A stretch of DNA of 61,091 bases, taken from GCA-2725625 sp964574215 (GTDB taxonomy: Bacteria; Pseudomonadota; Alphaproteobacteria; Rhodospirillales; UBA2165). The DNA is taken from assembly GCA_964574215.1 (NCBI GenBank), contig CAZNLR010000029.1:1-61091 (forward strand), read 5' to 3'. The notes under the pieces were generated by a model. That model saw only the letters and a program-made list of their open reading frames with translations, did no database searches and was not told where the DNA came from. Made by a program: the position numbers and the translations under genes. This document shows, one piece after another, positions 51,394 through 59,926 of this stretch (position 1 is the first letter of the stretch; the number at the start of each line of letters is the position of its first letter).

Positions 51394-52953
51394 GTGGACA
51401 GTCTCGAATTACAGGAAAAGCTAATCCGTCAAAAACTGAAAAACGATTTTCCCCATTACGCCGAGCGGTGTCTCCGCATCCGCCCCAAATCGGGCCGCAT
51501 TCAGACGTTTTCCCTTAATCCGGTTCAACAAAAGCTGCATGACATCGCAGAAACGCAGTTGAAGGAAACCAACCGGGTCCGGATATTGGTCCTGAAAGCC
51601 CGCCAACCCGGTGTCAGCACCTATGTTGAGGGCCGCTTTTACTGGAAGGCCACCCACAGCCGCGGCGCCCGGGCCTTTATCCTGACCCACAAGGACGACG
51701 CCACCGACAATTTGTTCGAGATGGCCAAACGCTTTCATGCCAATTGCCCGCCTGTCGTGAAGCCCCAGACGGCGGCCTCCAACGCCAAGGAACTGAAATT
51801 CGGGCTGCTGGATTCATCCTACCGGGTGGGCACGGCCAAGGCGGATGGGGTGGGGCGTTCGGACACCATCCAGTTTTTTCACGGCTCCGAAGTGGCCCAT
51901 TGGCCCAACGCGGACAAACACGCCGCTGGCGCCCTGCAGGCGGTGCCCGATGTGGACGGCACCGAGATTTGGCTGGAAAGCACGGCCAACGGGGCCAACG
52001 GGTTGTTCTACAATATGTGCCTCAAGGCGGAGCAGGGGGACGGGGACTACCGGCTGGTGTTCATCCCCTGGTTCGATCATGCGGAATACAAGAAGATGCC
52101 GTCCGACGGCTGGTTGCCGGGCGAAGTATGGCGGGACTACGGGCGTATGTACGGCCTCACAAGGGAACAACTTTATTGGGCTTACGCCAAAAACGTTGAC
52201 TTGGCGGGCAGTATCGGCGAAAGCCTGGACCGGCCCTGCTGGCTGTTCCGGCAGGAATACCCGGCCACCGCCCAGGACGCCTTTCAGACGTCGGGCGAGA
52301 ACTCTTTTATTGCCGCCGACCATATCGCCCATGCCATGGAGAACGATTATCCAGAACCGGCATCTGACGTGCCGGTGGTCTTCGGCGTCGATATCGCCCA
52401 TGGCGGCGGCGACAAGACGCGGATCATCGACCGCTGGGGACGGCGGCTCGGCCATTTGGTCAACGAAACCCTGGACGAAGCCGACGAGATGGTCATCGCC
52501 GGCCGTTTGGTGAACCTGATGGACCGCTTCGGTCCCGCCATGGTTTTTGTCGATACCACCGGCGGCTATGGCGCCGGGGTGGTCGACCGGCTGCACGAGC
52601 AGGGCTACCGCAATATCCGGGGCGTCAATTTCGGCGCCCGCGCTGCCGACGCGGACCGCTTCGCCAACAAACGCGCCGAGATGTGGGCGAACCTGCGGGA
52701 CTGGATCAAGGACGGCGCCGATGTGGCGGATGATCCGCTGCTGCGCCGGCACCTGGCCGCCCCCACCGCCAAGCCCGACAGCTCCGGCCGCCTGTTGCTG
52801 GAAAAGAAAGAGGACATTCGAAAACGCCTCGGCCTCTCCCCCGACGGCGGCGACGCCGCGGCTCTGACGTTTGCGGAGCCGGTAAGACGGGGCGGCGCCG
52901 GCGGGCGGGGGCCGGACAAGGCGGAGTCTGAATATGATTTGATGGGGTTTTAA
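51394..52953 (+). CDS. Phage terminase large subunit
   Basis: 519 residues from a GTG start with AGGAGAAG upstream. The ATPase half shows an unusual P-loop, LKARQPGVST, and IQFFHGSEVAHW in the Walker B position, both typical of one terminase branch. The RNase-H-like nuclease half has acidic residues in VFGVDIAHGGGDK, MVFVDTTGGYGAG and PDGGDAAALTF. The protein appears intact. It would cut concatemeric DNA and drive it into a capsid, yet no portal or capsid gene is in the island. Confidence 0.88.
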   Translation: MDSLELQEKLIRQKLKNDFPHYAERCLRIRPKSGRIQTFSLNPVQQKLHDIAETQLKETNRVRILVLKARQPGVSTYVEGRFYWKATHSRGARAFILTHKDDATDNLFEMAKRFHANCPPVVKPQTAASNAKELKFGLLDSSYRVGTAKADGVGRSDTIQFFHGSEVAHWPNADKHAAGALQAVPDVDGTEIWLESTANGANGLFYNMCLKAEQGDGDYRLVFIPWFDHAEYKKMPSDGWLPGEVWRDYGRMYGLTREQLYWAYAKNVDLAGSIGESLDRPCWLFRQEYPATAQDAFQTSGENSFIAADHIAHAMENDYPEPASDVPVVFGVDIAHGGGDKTRIIDRWGRRLGHLVNETLDEADEMVIAGRLVNLMDRFGPAMVFVDTTGGYGAGVVDRLHEQGYRNIRGVNFGARAADADRFANKRAEMWANLRDWIKDGADVADDPLLRRHLAAPTAKPDSSGRLLLEKKEDIRKRLGLSPDGGDAAALTFAEPVRRGGAGGRGPDKAESEYDLMGF

Positions 52954-53018
52954 CTATCAAAATTCCCATATTTTCACAGATCACATACCTAGAATTTTAA
53001 CCGCAAAGGAAATAGCCC

Positions 53019-53465
53019 ATGACCAACTTCTCCCTGAACAGTGGTGTGTCTAAATCGCATAAGTTGGTCGAAGACGACGTGCTGAAAGTAAAACGGGCGC
53101 TGCTGAAACTTGGTTACTACCGAATTCCCGACTACGGCCTGACGCCCTATTCGGATGACGCCATGTTCGATGGCGTCAAGCGGTTTCAGAAAGACAATGG
53201 CCTGCTTGTCGATGGTGAGATATTGCCGGATTATGACACCGAAACAGCCTTGGCTCAGGCCTTAAGGCAACGGCAGGGAACAGGAACGACGTCCCAATCT
53301 GGCAAAGAGGCCGACCGTCTCGCCGCAGCCGGCCGCAATGGCGATACTGAAATTGGGCACCTGACACCGGGTGAAATCGTACTGCCCAAAACACTCCTTA
53401 CCCCCGACCTTGTGGCAAAGCTGGATCAAGAACTCAGGCGGGCTGGGCTCGACTTAGGGCGGTAA
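53019..53465 (+). CDS. Peptidoglycan-binding-like phage protein
   Basis: 148 residues. The first 85 form a peptidoglycan-binding-like bundle (LKVKRALLKLGYYRIPDYGLT, then MFDGVKRFQKDNGLLVDGEI). The end (GDTEIGHLTPGEIVLPKTLLTPDLVAKL) is a motif known from phage structural or lysis-associated proteins. A close relative of the head domain lies outside the island at 6363-6890. Likely targets the cell wall during lysis or particle release. Confidence 0.72.
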   Translation: MTNFSLNSGVSKSHKLVEDDVLKVKRALLKLGYYRIPDYGLTPYSDDAMFDGVKRFQKDNGLLVDGEILPDYDTETALAQALRQRQGTGTTSQSGKEADRLAAAGRNGDTEIGHLTPGEIVLPKTLLTPDLVAKLDQELRRAGLDLGR

Positions 53466-53477
53466 AGGAACATCACT

Positions 53478-53726
53478 TTGAACCACGATGAGCAACTCAT
53501 GATCAAAGCCGTCGCCCACGAGGCCGCTCATGAGGCGGTCGCGGAGACCTTGGAGAAACTTGGTGTCGATCTCGATAACCATCTGGAAATGCAGGAAGAC
53601 TTTGCTTGGATGAGGAGGTGGCGAAAACTATCGGAAAAAGTTGGCAGCCGGGTATTGCTGACGCTGTTGACGCTGGGAACCGTAGGTCTGGCCGGATTGG
53701 TTTGGTCACAGATAAGCGGCAAGTAA
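53478..53726 (+). CDS. Small membrane protein of the lysis block
   Basis: 82 residues from a TTG at 53478 with AAAGGAAC upstream. The front is helical and His/Glu-rich (VAHEAAHEAVAETLEKLGVDL); one membrane helix follows (VLLTLLTLGTVGLAGLVW). Position between a wall-binding protein and an endolysin-type peptidase suggests a role in lysis, perhaps as pinholin or antiholin. No named family. Confidence 0.6.
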   Translation: MNHDEQLMIKAVAHEAAHEAVAETLEKLGVDLDNHLEMQEDFAWMRRWRKLSEKVGSRVLLTLLTLGTVGLAGLVWSQISGK

Positions 53727-53734
53727 TATTGGAT

Positions 53735-54142
53735 ATGGTTCGTCGAATGATCATCGAAGACTACAGTAACGTGGAATCTTGGTCTTGGAGGAACTTTTCC
53801 CCCAAGGAACTGGCCTGCCCCTGCTGCCGTGAACTATATGTCGATGAAGACGCCATAGACCGTTTGCAGTACGCCCGGGACGATATCGATAAGCCTATTG
53901 TCATAAATTCAGCTCATCGCTGTGGCATTCACAACGCCAGGGTAGGGGGTGCGCCATTGAGCCGCCATAAATCAATTGCCTTTGATTTGCGGTTGAAGGG
54001 TCATAACAAAGCGGACTTGTTTCAATCATTGCAAAATGCCGGGTTTACTTCCTTTGGCCTTTACCAGTCATTCATCCACGCTGACACACGTCCCGGCCGG
54101 TTGTGGTACGGAATAGGAGCCAGAGAAATATGGATATCATAG
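53735..54142 (+). CDS. M15-family peptidase (endolysin type)
   Basis: 135 residues from ATG at 53735 (53747 also possible). Zinc ligands of the D-Ala-D-Ala carboxypeptidase-like M15 family are recognisable: INSAHRCGIHNARVGGAPLSRHKSIAFDLRL, with His and Asp in SRHKSIAFD, and His-x-Asp in FIHADTRPGR. The His-to-Asp spacing is one residue shorter than I expect for the family. Cuts peptide cross-links of peptidoglycan. A second set of cysteines (ACPCCRELY) near the start is usual in this group. Overlaps the holin gene by 13 bases. Confidence 0.83.
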   Translation: MVRRMIIEDYSNVESWSWRNFSPKELACPCCRELYVDEDAIDRLQYARDDIDKPIVINSAHRCGIHNARVGGAPLSRHKSIAFDLRLKGHNKADLFQSLQNAGFTSFGLYQSFIHADTRPGRLWYGIGAREIWIS

Positions 54143-54654
54143 ACGACATTTTGGGAGCCGGTCTTTCGGTTGCCAGCGGTGGATTGTTTGGCCTGATAGG
54201 CTCGGTTATCGGATTGGCCGGCAAATATTTTCAAGAAAAACAACGACAGAACTGGGTAAAAGAAAAGTGGCTGCATGAGACCAAGTTGTTGGAACTGCAA
54301 ATGCAGGCCAAAGTCGTTGAAACCGAACAGGAACTCGCCATTGTATCTCAAGAAGGGGCTTGGGTGGGGTTGAAAGAAAGTCTTCGTGGTGATCAATCAA
54401 TCAAAAACGTACACAGGTGGGTCAACGACATTCGTGCTTTGTTTCGCCCGTTTCTGACCGTGCTTCTTTGGGGAATTGCCGCCTGGATTTTCTGGCAGGT
54501 TACGAGCGGCGCGTTGGTCGAATGGCTCAAAGACACTGACATTGCCGAGTTAATCCGCTATATGGTTTTTAGTGTTTTCTTTTCAGCTGGTACGGCGACT
54601 GTTTGGTGGTATGGGGATCGAGCTCTGAGCCCCCCATCGTTAAAAAATAGATAG
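54130..54654 (+). CDS. 3TM holin (GTA-type)
   Basis: 174 residues from ATG at 54130. A glycine-rich hydrophobic N-terminus (GAGLSVASGGLFGLIGSVIGLAG) is followed by a long charged helix (ELQMQAKVVETEQELAIVSQEG) and two membrane helices near the end (PFLTVLLWGIAAWIFWQV and YMVFSVFFSAGTATVWWYG). This is the layout of the three-TM holins found in gene-transfer-agent and phage lysis modules of alphaproteobacteria. It would let the M15 enzyme reach the wall. Last gene of the island, 31 bases before pyrD. Confidence 0.78.
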   Translation: MDIIDDILGAGLSVASGGLFGLIGSVIGLAGKYFQEKQRQNWVKEKWLHETKLLELQMQAKVVETEQELAIVSQEGAWVGLKESLRGDQSIKNVHRWVNDIRALFRPFLTVLLWGIAAWIFWQVTSGALVEWLKDTDIAELIRYMVFSVFFSAGTATVWWYGDRALSPPSLKNR

Positions 54655-54685
54655 AAGCGAAATTAGATTCTCGAAGGAAAATTTC

Positions 54686-55747
54686 TTGGGATTTTATCAA
54701 TCAGTTCTTCGACCAATACTATTTAATTTCGACGCTGAATTGGCCCACTATCTGGCAATTTTCGGTCTGAAGTCGGGTTTAGTTCCGCGTCCAAATGACT
54801 ATCAAGACGAAACTCTAAGGACCAATCTGTGGGGCTTAGACTTTCCCAATCCCATCGGTCTTGCAGCCGGTTTCGATAAGAATGCCGAAGTATTTGAAAG
54901 CCTATTGAAATTCGGGTTTGGATTTGTCGAAACGGGAACCGTCACTCCTTTGCCTCAACCGGGCAACCCGAAACCCCGAATGTTCCGACTGGTCGAAGAT
55001 CAGGCGATCATCAATCGTCTTGGTTTTAACAACAACGGGCTGGATGAATTTTGCCGGCGTTTAAAGGAGTGGCAGGCAAAAGGAGCTGCCGGGATTGTCG
55101 GCGCCAACGTGGGTAAAAATAAAACGAGTAAAAACGAAATCGAAGATTTTGTTACCGGTATCTCGAGCCTGTCCGAAACAGCGAGCTATCTGGTAGTCAA
55201 TGTTTCCTCTCCTAATACACCCGGACTACGCGATTTGCAGGGAAAAGAAAAGCTAACCGGCCTTCTGACGGCCGCCATCAAAGCCAGGAACACCGGTGCG
55301 AAGCGAGCACCGTTACTTCTTAAAGTCGCGCCCGATCTATCTGCCGATGACAAAAAGGATATTGCAGAGGTTGCTGTGGAGACCGGTATTGACGGTATTC
55401 TTGCGACAAATACGACCGTTTCCCGGCCTGAGAGTTTGCGCAGTAAACATAAATCAGAAACGGGCGGATTAAGCGGAACGCCACTATTTCGTCAATCCAA
55501 CGATGTACTCAGCGATTTTTACCAATTGACCGATGGAAACATTCCTTTAATCGGAATCGGTGGCGTATCAAATGGTGATGACGCCTATTGCAAAATCAAA
55601 GCCGGCGCTTCCCTGGTGCAAATTTACTCTTCGATGATTTATGAGGGGCCGTGGGTTGCCGAAAAAATCAAGAAAGAACTAGCGGCGCATTTGCGGCGCG
55701 ATGGTTTCAAATCCGTGCAGGACGCTGTCGGCGCCGATCACCGATGA
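54686..55747 (+). CDS. pyrD: Dihydroorotate dehydrogenase (quinone), class 2
   Basis: 353 residues from TTG at 54686 (GAAGGAAAA upstream). Fourth step of pyrimidine synthesis, oxidation of dihydroorotate with quinone at the inner membrane. Class 2 features: N-terminal extension for membrane binding (FNFDAELAHYLAIFGLKSG), NPIGLAAGFDKNAEVFESLLKFGFGFVETGTV split over the first strands, and VNVSSPNTPGLRDLQ with the catalytic Ser. Complete. Directly behind the phage island, so the island sits at or near its 5' flank. Confidence 0.95.
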   Translation: MGFYQSVLRPILFNFDAELAHYLAIFGLKSGLVPRPNDYQDETLRTNLWGLDFPNPIGLAAGFDKNAEVFESLLKFGFGFVETGTVTPLPQPGNPKPRMFRLVEDQAIINRLGFNNNGLDEFCRRLKEWQAKGAAGIVGANVGKNKTSKNEIEDFVTGISSLSETASYLVVNVSSPNTPGLRDLQGKEKLTGLLTAAIKARNTGAKRAPLLLKVAPDLSADDKKDIAEVAVETGIDGILATNTTVSRPESLRSKHKSETGGLSGTPLFRQSNDVLSDFYQLTDGNIPLIGIGGVSNGDDAYCKIKAGASLVQIYSSMIYEGPWVAEKIKKELAAHLRRDGFKSVQDAVGADHR

Positions 55748-55776
55748 AAAATTATGGTTGAGTAGAAGTTTGTCGC

Positions 55777-56544
55777 TTAAGGCAAGAACTGTTCTTTGAG
55801 AATTCGTTCTTCCAAATTGTGTTCCGGGTCGAATAATAGAGTCGGATACACGTTTTGCTTTTCGCGAACTTCGACCCGCGTAACGTTGCGAATTTCCGTG
55901 AAGTCCGCCACGGCGCTAACCGGTCTCAATTCAGGGTCAATAATTTCAAATGTTATGACGGTATTTTGAGGCAAGAGCGCACCGCGCCATCGCCTTGGAC
56001 GAAAGGCGCTAATGGGTGTCAATGCCAATAGTCCTGTGCCCAAAGGAATTATTGGTCCATAAGCGGATAAATTGTAAGCCGTGCTTCCCGCCGACGTAGA
56101 TATCAGCACACCGTCACAAATCAGCTCCTCCATCCTAGCAACATCGTCGATGTGGATTTTTATTTTTGCTGCCAAGCGTAGTTCCCGCAGCAATGATACC
56201 TCGTTAATGGCGAGTGCCGTATGCTCCTCTCCGTCCAACGTCGTCGCGGTCATACTTAACGGATGCAGGTCAATTGGATCGGCTTTTTCAAGACGTTCCA
56301 ACAACCCGTCTTTTCGGAATTCATTCATCAAAAAGCCAACCGAACCCAAATTCATTCCGAATATCGGTTTGTGGGACTCCATGAATTTATGCGCCGTGCC
56401 CAACATAAAGCCATCGCCGCCAAGAGCGACAATGATATCGGCTTGATCAGGAGGTACACTGTCATACAGCGCCTTTAATTCTGACTCGGCTTTTTGGGCG
56501 GTGTTGTGTCCATCCGCCAAGATTGCAACTGTTTTGAATTCCAT
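55777..56544 (-). CDS. nadK: NAD kinase
   Basis: 255 residues. The NAD kinase signature IVALGGDGFMLGTAHKF is followed by GMNLGSVGFLMNEF and the CDGVLISTSAGSTAYNLSAYGPIIP segment. It phosphorylates NAD to NADP with ATP. The gene is convergent with pyrD and single. Normal length for bacterial short NAD kinases. Confidence 0.95.
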   Translation of the reverse strand: MEFKTVAILADGHNTAQKAESELKALYDSVPPDQADIIVALGGDGFMLGTAHKFMESHKPIFGMNLGSVGFLMNEFRKDGLLERLEKADPIDLHPLSMTATTLDGEEHTALAINEVSLLRELRLAAKIKIHIDDVARMEELICDGVLISTSAGSTAYNLSAYGPIIPLGTGLLALTPISAFRPRRWRGALLPQNTVITFEIIDPELRPVSAVADFTEIRNVTRVEVREKQNVYPTLLFDPEHNLEERILKEQFLP

Positions 56545-56661
56545 CCGCTTCGATCTCAGCTCTCGACTTTATATCAGAGCGGAGTATAGCGATGCCGTCC
56601 GTTTCCGCCACCCCGGCGTAAGATCGGCGACAATATTATTTATTTGAATATTGAGTTCTGA

Positions 56662-57660
56662 TCAGCCGCCGGTGACACTCATATGACGGGATACAGCAGG
56701 TTTTGCGTTTGCACGGTCGATGACGAAATCGTGGCCTTTAGGTTTTCTGGCAATGGCTTCATCAATGGCATCCATTAATTTCTCATCCCCTTCACTCATT
56801 CGAAGCGGCGTGCGGAGGTCTTTCCAATCGTCCTGACCCAGGCACATGAACAGTTGACCGGTACAGGTCAGGCGTACGCGGTTGCAACTCTCACAAAAAT
56901 TATGGCTGAGCGGCGAAATAAAGCCGATGCGTTTGCCGGTTTGCTTGACCGTAAGATAATCAGCCGGTCCACCGGTCCGATAGGCCGTACCTTCAAGGGT
57001 CCAGTTTTCCTCTATCCTTTTCCTGACATTCGATAAAGGCAAGTAACGGTCCGTTCGATCTTCCTCGATCTCACCCATCGGCATGGTTTCAATAAATGTC
57101 AGATCAAATCCTTCCTTACCGCACCATTCGATTAATGTATCTATCTCTTCTTCGTTAAAATCTTTCAACGCGACGGCGTTAATTTTAACTTCGAGCCCTG
57201 CTTTTTTTGATTCCTCCAACCCTTCCAACACTGTCGACAATTTCCCCCACCGCGTGATCGATGCGAACTTGCTTTCGTCCAAGGAATCGAGAGACACGTT
57301 TATGCGGCGAATTCCGCATTCATACAGCTCTGAAGCATATTTCGCCAATTGACTGCCGTTGGTCGTCAGAGTCAGTTCGTTCAAATCCCCTGATTTGACT
57401 TGCTTACCCAGGCTTCGGATAAAACTCATAATATTTCGCCGCACCAAGGGTTCTCCGCCCGTCAGTCTTATTTTGTCAACGCCTCGACGGATAAAGGCGT
57501 TGCATATCCTATCTAATTCCTCGAGGGAGAGCAGATCCGATTTGGGCAGAAAACTCATATCCTCCGCCATACAATAGTGGCAGCGGAAATTGCATCTGTC
57601 GGTAACCGATACTCGAAGGTAGGAAACTTCTCGTCCAAATGGGTCTATGAGACCTGACAT
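56662..57660 (-). CDS. moaA: GTP 3',8-cyclase, molybdenum cofactor synthesis
   Basis: 332 residues. The radical-SAM cluster is CNFRCHYCMAEDM, the second 4Fe-4S cluster ligands are CESCNRVRLTCTGQLFMC, and the C-terminus ends in the Gly-Gly needed for activity (MSVTGG). First step of molybdopterin synthesis. MoaC, the partner enzyme, is not in the window. A possible ModE-type site lies 46-74 bases upstream. Together with fdhD and mobA nearby it forms a molybdenum-cofactor cluster. Confidence 0.96.
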   Translation of the reverse strand: MSGLIDPFGREVSYLRVSVTDRCNFRCHYCMAEDMSFLPKSDLLSLEELDRICNAFIRRGVDKIRLTGGEPLVRRNIMSFIRSLGKQVKSGDLNELTLTTNGSQLAKYASELYECGIRRINVSLDSLDESKFASITRWGKLSTVLEGLEESKKAGLEVKINAVALKDFNEEEIDTLIEWCGKEGFDLTFIETMPMGEIEEDRTDRYLPLSNVRKRIEENWTLEGTAYRTGGPADYLTVKQTGKRIGFISPLSHNFCESCNRVRLTCTGQLFMCLGQDDWKDLRTPLRMSEGDEKLMDAIDEAIARKPKGHDFVIDRANAKPAVSRHMSVTGG

Positions 57661-57705
57661 AGTTTATTCTATTCCTTAAAATTTTTTACCGACCGTTAAG
57701 CACGA

Positions 57706-57734
57706 CGGTATATAGCGCCGTCTATAAAATAGCG
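57706..57734 (-). promoter_or_regulatory. Possible ModE-like site upstream of moaA
   Basis: CGG-TATATA at 57706-57714 matches one half of the known E. coli ModE site (CG-n-TATATA); the second half, AAAATAGCG at 57724-57734 area, matches only in part. The element lies in the moaA promoter region and also contains ATAGCGCC twice (57712 and 57729). A ModE-like gene is encoded at 60710. Confidence 0.3.
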
Positions 57735-57849
57735 CCAATTTTCAGATTTGTCATGCACAGTGTTTGGAAAGTTTATAAAGGGCGCAGAGAGTCAGTCATG
57801 GAAGCCGGTAAATATTCCAAGGCAAAATATTGAATCTAAACCAAATTTA

Positions 57850-58062
57850 TTACGCGGCGATTTTTTTTCCGACCTTGTGCGCAGGCATTTTTCTACCAAG
57901 GTACTGCCGCAGTGTTTTCGTCAAATTGTCGGTCTCATCCTTGGCCATGCCATAAAGCAAAGCGGTGCGTTCCTTATCCGAACAGTGTTCAGCTTCTTCG
58001 ATCAGTCGAGCGAGAAATTCACATTGCCTGGTTGCTGTTTTTATACATTCCGGTGTAGACAT
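57850..58062 (-). CDS. Small helical hypothetical protein
   Basis: 70 residues, mostly helical (CIKTATRQCEFLARLIEEAEHC, then a basic C-terminus GRKMPAHKVGKKIAA). No motif recognised. It lies between moaA and a divergent small gene in the molybdenum cluster; a link to cofactor synthesis is not shown. Confidence 0.5.
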   Translation of the reverse strand: MSTPECIKTATRQCEFLARLIEEAEHCSDKERTALLYGMAKDETDNLTKTLRQYLGRKMPAHKVGKKIAA

Positions 58063-58147
58063 TCCACACTTCCAATATTTCCTATTGAGAAATATTAGAA
58101 TAGGCCCATTTAGTTACAACTGTATTAACGATTAAACGGTAATTCGA

Positions 58148-58357
58148 ATGGATGAGTATAGAAGACTTAGCGACAAGATAATTCTGGCCCACGAGCAGGC
58201 GTGCGAAGAAGGAAAAGCTGCTGCTGCTGCACTATTGCTGCAAGCTCTCGAAGTTGACCTCTCTTCAATCGGGGGGGCAAAAGAGGAGCATCGGGAAGCG
58301 ATGGAAATGCTGGAAGCCGCCTTTGACCGACATGAAAAATTGATGTCAAATCAATAG
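58148..58357 (+). CDS. Small helical hypothetical protein
   Basis: 69 residues in two helices (KIILAHEQACEEGKAAAAALLLQALEVDLSSIG; the Ala-rich first helix and a charged second one). No motif is recognised. It starts 59 bases ahead of fdhD on the same strand and could be co-transcribed with it. Confidence 0.5.
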   Translation: MDEYRRLSDKIILAHEQACEEGKAAAAALLLQALEVDLSSIGGAKEEHREAMEMLEAAFDRHEKLMSNQ

Positions 58358-58416
58358 TTCTTTTGGACGTTTTCAAATAACGGTTCTTTTCGGTATGCTG
58401 CCCGTCGGAGACATTT

Positions 58417-59292
58417 ATGAACGATCCGCGGGAATTCTTAATAAAGCCCAAACCGGATGATCCCAATCTGACGGCTAAGGTTGAAGGCGTCGATCATCAG
58501 GGAAAAATGGTTACGGCGTCCGTTACAGTTGAGCGGCCATTGACGTTATTTCTCAACGGTCAGGAAATCGTCACCATGATGACCATTGGTGACTACCCTG
58601 AATATCTCGCAATTGGATATTTGATCAACCAAAATATGCTGTCAGCTGAAGATACGATTTCTGCCGTTGATTATGATGAAGACTTGGAGACAATTGTCGT
58701 CAGGACTGACCGGGAAACAAATTTTGAGGATAAGCTTCGAAAAAAAACCCTGACATCGGGTTGCGCTCAAGGAACAGCATTCGGCGATTTGATGGAGAAC
58801 TTTGAAGACGTTGCTTTGTCGAGAGACGTCAAAATAAAAACTTCCGAGTTGTACAAATTGCTCCACTCAATCAATACAGCGCCAAGTTTGTATCTGGAAG
58901 CCGGTGCCATCCATGGATGCGTTTTATGCCAAGGTGACAGCCCGCTCATTTATATGGAGGATGTGGGTCGTCATAATGCCGTGGATAAAATTGCTGGCTT
59001 AATGTTTCAAGAAGAAATAACCGGCGACGACAAGATTTTTTACACCACCGGCCGGCTGACCAGTGAAATGGTAATCAAGACAGTCCAGATGGGAATTCCG
59101 ATCTTGGTATCCCGGTCAGGATTTACCGCCTGGGGTGTCGAGTTGGCTAAGGAGGCAGATTTAACCCTCATTGGTCGGGCTCGGGGAAAACGATTCTTGG
59201 CTCTTTCGGCGCCCCACCGGATTGAATATGACGACCCGGTCGAAGGTAATCTGGAAGAGCCTGAAAATAACGCGCGCAAAGGCGCTGGTTAA
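58417..59292 (+). CDS. fdhD: Formate dehydrogenase accessory sulfurtransferase FdhD
   Basis: 291 residues. FdhD passes sulfur to the molybdenum cofactor of formate dehydrogenases and related enzymes. Typical parts are LFLNGQEIVTMMTIGDYPEYLAIGYL, MEDVGRHNAVDKIAGL and FYTTGRLTSEMVIKTVQMGIPILVSRSG. The sulfur-carrying loop reads TSGCAQGTAFG: only Cys116 is present, without the second Cys of the E. coli C-x2-C. Two more Cys lie at 168 and 171 (HGCVLCQGD). mobA follows two bases after the stop. No formate dehydrogenase is in the window. Confidence 0.93.
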   Translation: MNDPREFLIKPKPDDPNLTAKVEGVDHQGKMVTASVTVERPLTLFLNGQEIVTMMTIGDYPEYLAIGYLINQNMLSAEDTISAVDYDEDLETIVVRTDRETNFEDKLRKKTLTSGCAQGTAFGDLMENFEDVALSRDVKIKTSELYKLLHSINTAPSLYLEAGAIHGCVLCQGDSPLIYMEDVGRHNAVDKIAGLMFQEEITGDDKIFYTTGRLTSEMVIKTVQMGIPILVSRSGFTAWGVELAKEADLTLIGRARGKRFLALSAPHRIEYDDPVEGNLEEPENNARKGAG

Positions 59293-59294
59293 AC

Positions 59295-59921
59295 ATGCCC
59301 GATCTGGAAAATGTTACGGGCGTCATATTGGCCGGCGGTAAATCCCGCCGCTTTGGTGATGGGGACAAATTTCTCAACAAATTGAAGGGGCGCCCCTTGC
59401 TGGAATGGGTAATCGAACGGGTCCGACCGCAAGTCACCCAAACTATTTTGAATACTAATAGCGAGCCTGACAATTTCGAATCCTACGGCATGCCAGTTGT
59501 CGCCGATGTTATTGAGGGATTTGCCGGACCATTAGCTGGAATTCTGACAGGTATGGAATGGGTAGGAGCCAATAACGAGGGATGTAACTGGATCGCTACG
59601 TTTCCTGCCGACGCGCCGTTTGTACCAGCTGATCTGGTGGCGCGCATGTTAGATAGGGCGGCAATCGACGATGCCGAGATCGTCTGCGCCGTATCTGACG
59701 GCCGTGCTCATCCCGTTTGTGCTCTATGGCAGGTGAACTTAGCATCTTCATTGCGACAGGCCATGGAGGAAGAGGGAATGCGGAAAACCGACTTGTGGAC
59801 ATCGCGATTCAAACTATCCGGCATTGAATTTCCTATTGAGCCCTATGATCCCTTCTACAACATTAACCGTCGGGATGATTTAGAAGAGGCAGAGCGAATT
59901 GCCTCTCTTCTTGCGGATTAA
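59295..59921 (+). CDS. mobA: Molybdenum cofactor guanylyltransferase
   Basis: 208 residues. VTGVILAGGKSRRFGDGDKFLNKLKGRPLLEW carries the nucleotidyltransferase motif (LAGGKSRRFG with the Lys of DKFL), and the segment ATFPADAPFVPADL the metal-binding Asp. It adds GMP to molybdopterin to make the form used by DMSO-reductase-type enzymes such as formate dehydrogenase. Two bases after fdhD, thus one operon. The xanthine-dehydrogenase-type enzyme at 27 kb would need the CMP form instead (MocA), not found here. Confidence 0.93.
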   Translation: MPDLENVTGVILAGGKSRRFGDGDKFLNKLKGRPLLEWVIERVRPQVTQTILNTNSEPDNFESYGMPVVADVIEGFAGPLAGILTGMEWVGANNEGCNWIATFPADAPFVPADLVARMLDRAAIDDAEIVCAVSDGRAHPVCALWQVNLASSLRQAMEEEGMRKTDLWTSRFKLSGIEFPIEPYDPFYNINRRDDLEEAERIASLLAD

Positions 59922-59926
59922 TTTGC

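Larger units (their letters stand above)
49524..54654. mobile_element. Compact phage-derived island (regulation, DNA packaging, lysis)
   Basis: Eleven genes fit between hydroxyacyl-CoA dehydrogenase and pyrD: small protein and S24 repressor on the minus strand, then two small proteins, terS, terL, peptidoglycan-binding protein, membrane protein, M15 peptidase and holin on the plus strand. There is no integrase, portal, protease, capsid or tail gene, and I found no obvious attachment repeats at the ends. It may be a remnant, a packaging/lysis part of a gene-transfer-agent-like system, or a satellite. The regulatory sites look intact. Confidence 0.7.
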
